A DNA stretch of 64,000 bases from assembly GCF_003946555.1 (NCBI RefSeq), contig NZ_RHOO01000007.1:44956-108955 (forward strand), in the 5' to 3' direction. This DNA comes from Companilactobacillus hulinensis. GTDB taxonomy: Bacteria > Bacillota > Bacilli > Lactobacillales > Lactobacillaceae. Made by a program: the position numbers and the translations under genes. Position 1 is the stretch's first letter. Each line of letters opens with the position of its first letter. Positions 59,834-64,000 of this stretch are shown here, piece by piece. The notes under the pieces were generated by a model. That model was not told the DNA's origin. It did no database searches and saw only the letters and a program-made list of their open reading frames with translations.

Positions 59834-62581
59834 ATTATTAAAACTTGGGAATTATTTAAATTAGATATTCAACGCACATTGAAATCACCACCAGCAACTC
59901 TACTAATGCTGGCCTTGGTTATTTTGCCATGTCTATATTGCTGGTTTAACGTATGGGCACTATGGGATCCATATTCTAATGCTAATGAATTGAAAGTGGC
60001 CGTTTACTCTGATGATCAATCAGTTAAATTAAACGATCAAAAAATCGAAATTGGTGAGAATTTAATCGCCAATCTTAAGAAAAACGATGGACTAGGATGG
60101 ACTTTTGTTGACTCTAAGGAACAACTTGATAAGGGAGTTAAGGATGGTAGTTACTATGCAGGTATCTACATCCCTAAGAACTTCTCCAAAGATATCATCA
60201 GTTTTGCTTCTGGGAAAATCAAAAAGCCTACTCTAGTCTATTCTGTTAACCAAAAAATCAATGCTGTCGCGCCGAAATTAACGAGTTCGGGAGCGACGAC
60301 CTTACAGAATACAATCTCTGAAGAATTTATTGGAACATTAAGTAAAACCATTACCGGAGTCTTAAACAAATCCGGTGTTGAACTAGAGAACAACCTGCCA
60401 ATGTTGCGCCGTCTCTCTAGTCTATTAGTATTGACTGATGACAACCGGGGCGAACTCCAGGACATCATGGACAAAGTCCAAAAAGCTAATACGATCGTTC
60501 CTAATTTGAACAACAAACTTGCTGAAGCTAATGAAATGTACGGTTATATTCCGGAATTAAACGCTGATGCACAGAAATTAGTAACATTGAACAACTTCCT
60601 ACCATTAGCTGATGCCGGTGGTACAGCCGTTAAACAACTTCAAACTAAAATACCCGAAATTCAAAACGCCGGTACTCAGATCAATACCGTAGATAATGAT
60701 TTTGGTAAGATCTCTAACTTGATGGGTACCAGCATCGGACAAGTTAATAATGGTATCAAAGTCATCACACAAGTTGAAAACGTCATGCCAGAAGTTACTC
60801 AATTCGGTAAAGATGCACAATCAGCTATCAATGACGCCAATACTAACTTGATTCCAAAAATCCAAAATGCACTACCTGTTATCAAATCAACCGTTGATAC
60901 TGGATTATCAATGGTTTATAACCTTGCTAAACAAATCAGTACTTCCGCAACTAACGTCAATACTTTGATCGATAGAATTAAAGCTGACCCTGAGAATCAA
61001 GCTCTTAAAGCACAGCTGAAGACTGTGATCCAAAACATGGCAGACGACAGTGCCCAACTTGCATCAGTCAGCCGTCAACTTGCTTCAACCTTGACTGATC
61101 TACAAAATCTCTACAATCAACTAGCTACACAACTAGGTAAAGATCAATCTACAATCATGAATACTCCAATCAAACATCTAAATGACCTAGCCGCTTTGAA
61201 CGATAATCTATCTAACAAGGCAACTGAGATCATTAATGACTTCGATAACTTGAGTACTGACGACTTACAAGCTAAGTTAGCTACACTATCAACACAAGCT
61301 AATACGATTGCCGATAAGGTCGCAACTATCAAGGGATCAGGAATCCTTGACGCAGTATCAAACACTATCAATAACGTCAAATCACTATTAACTAATGCTG
61401 GTTCGATTCTAAACGATGTTAATACTAGCGTTATCCCTGCTATTCCTGAACTATTGAATAACACAAAAGGTATCCTTCAAACTGCCTTAGTATATCTAGA
61501 AAAGTACCAGAAACAATTACCTGCTATCGGTACTGAAATTCACGATGCTAATGTGCTCTTGAACGGCAATATGAGCAATATCGTCACTGGCATCAACGTC
61601 GCTAATGACTTCTACAACAAGGATTATCCTAACTTGAAGAAGAAACTCGCTACAGCAACTTTCTTCGTACAATATCAATTGCCAGAAATCGAAAACCAGT
61701 TGAGTACTACATTGAACTTGATCAACACCAAGACTCCTGAATTGGAGAATGCACTTGCGGCTGCCAATGACTTTGCTGTCAATGACTGGCCACAATTGGA
61801 AAAAGACGTTCATCATTCTGCTAAGTTACTTAAGGCTGGCGAAAAAGAAGTCGACCTATCAGCTATCATCAAATTAATGAAAGCTGACGCCAATACAGAA
61901 TCTGACTTCTTCTCTAATCCAGTCAACTTGAAACAAAAGAACTTATATAACGTTCCAAACTACGGTTCTGCCAGTGCCCCATTCTACCTAGCACTATGTA
62001 TTTGGGTTGGTGCCTTACTGCTATCAAGTGTCTTCACAGTTCATTTCAAACTGAATGACAAAGAGAAGTACCGTTACAGCTTCAAGCAAAGATTCAACGG
62101 TCGCTACTTGACCTTCTTCTCATTGAACTTACTTCAAGCAATCGCCGCTTCACTTGGTAATATCTTCATCTTGCATGCTTATGTTCAAAACAAAGTTGCA
62201 TTAGTATTATTCTCAATGATTATTAGTTTCGTATTCATATCGATCCTATATTCACTGGTTCAGATGTTTGGAACAATCGGTAAGGGACTCGGTATCATCA
62301 TTCTAGTTCTATCCATATCTGGTGCCGGTGGTAACTTCCCAGTTGTCTTATCAGACGGATTCTTTAGAGTTATTAATCCTTACCTACCATTTACCTATGC
62401 GGTTAACCTTTTCCGTGAGGCAGTTGGTGGTATATATTGGCCAAACGCAACTAAGGATATCGTCATCTTATTGGCATTTGGTATCGCCTTTTACTTAATT
62501 GGACTTCTATTAACTGAGAAGTTGAAGCCACTGATCAATAAACTTCACAAGAGTGCTAAGAAGAGTATGATAATCGAATAA
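59834..62581 (+). CDS. YhgE/Pip-domain membrane protein with probable ATT start
   Basis: This membrane protein of about 915 aa has one N-terminal helix (PATLLMLALVILPCLYCWFNV), a very long helical outer region (about 50-690) and five to six C-terminal helices (about 720-900). It fits the YhgE/Pip (phage infection protein) family, linked to phage entry and to ESX-like secretion. AGGAGGG (59822-59828) is followed by two ATT codons (59834 and 59837), and family members begin at this point. No ATG, GTG or TTG is correctly placed. A TTG at 59801 is upstream of the ribosome site. Confidence 0.8.
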   Translation: MIKTWELFKLDIQRTLKSPPATLLMLALVILPCLYCWFNVWALWDPYSNANELKVAVYSDDQSVKLNDQKIEIGENLIANLKKNDGLGWTFVDSKEQLDKGVKDGSYYAGIYIPKNFSKDIISFASGKIKKPTLVYSVNQKINAVAPKLTSSGATTLQNTISEEFIGTLSKTITGVLNKSGVELENNLPMLRRLSSLLVLTDDNRGELQDIMDKVQKANTIVPNLNNKLAEANEMYGYIPELNADAQKLVTLNNFLPLADAGGTAVKQLQTKIPEIQNAGTQINTVDNDFGKISNLMGTSIGQVNNGIKVITQVENVMPEVTQFGKDAQSAINDANTNLIPKIQNALPVIKSTVDTGLSMVYNLAKQISTSATNVNTLIDRIKADPENQALKAQLKTVIQNMADDSAQLASVSRQLASTLTDLQNLYNQLATQLGKDQSTIMNTPIKHLNDLAALNDNLSNKATEIINDFDNLSTDDLQAKLATLSTQANTIADKVATIKGSGILDAVSNTINNVKSLLTNAGSILNDVNTSVIPAIPELLNNTKGILQTALVYLEKYQKQLPAIGTEIHDANVLLNGNMSNIVTGINVANDFYNKDYPNLKKKLATATFFVQYQLPEIENQLSTTLNLINTKTPELENALAAANDFAVNDWPQLEKDVHHSAKLLKAGEKEVDLSAIIKLMKADANTESDFFSNPVNLKQKNLYNVPNYGSASAPFYLALCIWVGALLLSSVFTVHFKLNDKEKYRYSFKQRFNGRYLTFFSLNLLQAIAASLGNIFILHAYVQNKVALVLFSMIISFVFISILYSLVQMFGTIGKGLGIIILVLSISGAGGNFPVVLSDGFFRVINPYLPFTYAVNLFREAVGGIYWPNATKDIVILLAFGIAFYLIGLLLTEKLKPLINKLHKSAKKSMIIE

Positions 62582-63021
62582 TGACAAAATTAAAATCTTA
62601 CAGACCATTTATAACAGAGAATTTCATGTGGGAATTTCCCACACATTTCAAATTAAAAGAAGCCAGTGAATTCCTAGGTAAAAGTATCGCTGAAACAACT
62701 GATTTTATCAGCCATACAGCTAAGAGTGTCATGAGAAATCAGAGTATTTACTGGTTCCTACAAGACAAACGTACCAAAAAACTGGTAGGACTAGTTGCTA
62801 TCGAGAATGTCGATATAGACAATAATTCTGGAAAACTCCTAGTTAAAACGACTGGACTAAATGACATTGATAAAGACGAGATTAGTGATAGACTTATCAC
62901 TTTCGTCAAAGATCAAATCAAACTCGATACTTTGAAATTCGAAGGCTTAGACCACATAATTCAAGAAAAATTCACAAAGAATGGTTATAATATAGGCAAT
63001 AAAGAATTAAAGAGGAGTTAA
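62581..63021 (+). CDS. Hypothetical protein, possibly GNAT-like
   Basis: This 146-aa cytosolic protein starts in the TAATG overlap with the YhgE gene. The stretch YWFLQDKRTKKLVGLVAIENVD followed by a paired strand and helix resembles a degenerate GNAT acetyltransferase, but the acetyl-CoA loop is not clear. It is likely co-translated with YhgE. The function is unknown. Confidence 0.65.
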   Translation: MTKLKSYRPFITENFMWEFPTHFKLKEASEFLGKSIAETTDFISHTAKSVMRNQSIYWFLQDKRTKKLVGLVAIENVDIDNNSGKLLVKTTGLNDIDKDEISDRLITFVKDQIKLDTLKFEGLDHIIQEKFTKNGYNIGNKELKRS

Positions 63022-63027
63022 CAATAA

Positions 63028-63729
63028 ATGTACGGATATTACGGATATGGATTCGGCCCCACTTACATCTTAGTAATTATTGGTATTGCGATAAGTTTGT
63101 GGGCATCATGGTATGTCAAACATAACTTTGATAAGTACGACCAATTTGATAGTCGTCGTGGTACCACTGGTGCTGAGGCAGCACGCTATATTCTTGATCA
63201 ATCTGGGCTTCAAGATATCCAGATCAATCGTGTCAGTGGTAATTTAACTGACAACTATAACCCAGGTGATAAGACTTTGAATCTATCTGATTCTACTTAC
63301 AGTTCTACTTCAGTTGCAGCAATCGGGGTTGCCGCCCACGAATGTGGACACGCTATCCAGGATCAACAAAGTTATGCACCAATGCGTGCCCGTGCAGCGT
63401 TGGTTCCAGCTGTTAACATCGGCTCAAAGTTTTCTATCCCACTGATCTTTCTAGGTATCATCTTGGGTGCTAATCATCTTTTTATTACGATTGGTATCTG
63501 GTTATTCGCTCTAGTAGTATTGTTCCAAGTAGTTACTTTACCAGTTGAGTTCAATGCTTCAGGACGTGCCATCAAGATACTTAGTTCAGGTGACCTGCTT
63601 GAAAGTGATGAAGTACCAATGGTACGTAAAGTCCTTGGTGCCGCTGCTTTAACATATGTGGCTGCTGCACTTTCATCAGCACTTCAATTATTACGTTTGA
63701 TTTTATTGTTTGGAAACAATCGAGATTAA
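63028..63729 (+). CDS. Membrane zinc metallopeptidase, YugP family
   Basis: This 233-aa protein has an N-terminal membrane helix (TYILVIIGIAISLWASW), the zinc motif VAAHECGHAIQ (H104, E105, H108) and further helices after residue 135. GTTGAEAARYIL and FNASGRAI are also typical of the family. It is an integral-membrane protease of unknown substrate. It lies 6 bp after the GNAT-like gene. Confidence 0.9.
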   Translation: MYGYYGYGFGPTYILVIIGIAISLWASWYVKHNFDKYDQFDSRRGTTGAEAARYILDQSGLQDIQINRVSGNLTDNYNPGDKTLNLSDSTYSSTSVAAIGVAAHECGHAIQDQQSYAPMRARAALVPAVNIGSKFSIPLIFLGIILGANHLFITIGIWLFALVVLFQVVTLPVEFNASGRAIKILSSGDLLESDEVPMVRKVLGAAALTYVAAALSSALQLLRLILLFGNNRD

Positions 63730-63736
63730 TGTACAA

Positions 63737-63773
63737 AAATAGCCATTCAGAACTTTTCTGAATGGCTATTTAT
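63737..63773 (+). terminator. Terminator after YugP-like gene
   Basis: AAATAGCCATTCAGAA and TTCTGAATGGCTATTT form a long perfect stem. Confidence 0.9.
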
Positions 63774-63784
63774 TTTGGAACGTA

Positions 63785-63821
63785 AAAAAGCCTTCCGAAT
63801 CGCGATTCGGTCAGCTTTTGT
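63785..63821. terminator. Second hairpin, probably minus-strand terminator
   Basis: CCGAAT-CGCG-ATTCGG with flanking AAAAAAGC and GCTTTT. On the minus strand a T run follows the stem. Confidence 0.55.
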
Positions 63822-63937
63822 AATAAAATACGGTGTACATTATCGTTACCATAGGCTCGATAAGGTAAGGGCATTTAATGATTTTCATCACACCTTATTT
63901 CTCTAATTTAAAGTTTAATATATGAGAGATTGCAAGT

Positions 63938-64000
63938 TTAATCCGAACACTTTGTTAAATATCCACGAAATGAATCAATGGCAGTATTCCAGCCTAAAAC
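63938..64000 (-). mobile_element. Possible C-terminal end of an IS30-like transposase at window edge
   Basis: The minus-strand frame from the right edge reads 20 codons (VLGWNTAIDSFRGYLTKCSD) and a TAA at 63938-63940. The LGWxTA stretch resembles the end of IS30-family transposases in lactobacilli. The AT-rich sequence at about 63905-63935 would then hold the inverted repeat. Only 63 bases are visible, so this is a weak call. Confidence 0.35.

Noticed and set aside
63785..63821. Fourth copy of the structured element
   Set aside because: It has AAAAAGC/GCTTTTGTAA edges like the element but lacks the GGG bulge and both fixed loops; a plain terminator explains it.

Overview
The window looks like a low-GC chromosome segment from a member of the Lactobacillaceae, perhaps Companilactobacillus (an inference). 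The grounds are AT-rich sequence, GGAGG ribosome sites with many TTG/GTG starts, a wealth of phosphotransferase (PTS) systems, a mucin-binding adhesin with a KxYKxGKxW signal, a SLAP-type surface protein, and a Ddl with a D-Ala-D-Lac-type active site. I see no rRNA, tRNA or CRISPR array.

Layout: 1-4.6 kb holds a calcium-type P-ATPase cut by the left edge and an LtaS-like membrane phosphotransferase. A 440-bp gap with a large nested inverted repeat follows. 5.0-12.4 kb is an amino-sugar-acid operon read leftward: lactose/cellobiose-type EIIC, small membrane protein, MupG-like hydrolase (DUF871), amidohydrolase, DgaE, DgaF and a PfkB kinase. A GntR regulator and a perfect 26-bp palindrome inside the promoter control it. 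12.5-18.6 kb holds a Vat-like acetyltransferase, a Zn/Cd-type P-ATPase divergent from an ArsR sensor, a TetR regulator and a SLAP surface protein.

18.6-38.4 kb is a sugar-uptake island. Two paralogous cassettes (GH38 alpha-mannosidase, fructose-type EIIC, EIIB, EIIA, PRD regulator) flank a mannose-family PTS with a sugar-phosphate deglycase-like SIS protein. A LevR-type sigma-54 activator serves the mannose-family genes, which have a near-perfect -24/-12 promoter. 38.6-40.8 kb holds small unknown genes, one broken by an in-frame TGA. 40.8-45.9 kb is a lactose operon (lacT, lacF, lacG, lacE) with two nearly identical RAT/terminator switches, one before lacT and one between lacG and lacE.

46-49.1 kb is a small accessory block with a stand-alone reverse transcriptase of the defence-associated type and an AlbA/Schlafen-type protein. 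49.3-64 kb has ddl, a DUF1002 secreted protein, two tandem structured elements, a very large MucBP adhesin, rnhA, a DUF915 hydrolase, a YhgE/Pip protein, a zinc metallopeptidase and, at the right edge, what may be the end of an IS30-like transposase. The adhesin is cut by an in-frame TAA just before its sorting signal.

The most unusual signal is a ~115-nt element present three times: twice in tandem at 51.5-51.75 kb and once on the minus strand at 42.8 kb. Its two helices change sequence in all copies yet stay paired, while the internal loops are fixed. This is strong evidence for a conserved RNA structure.
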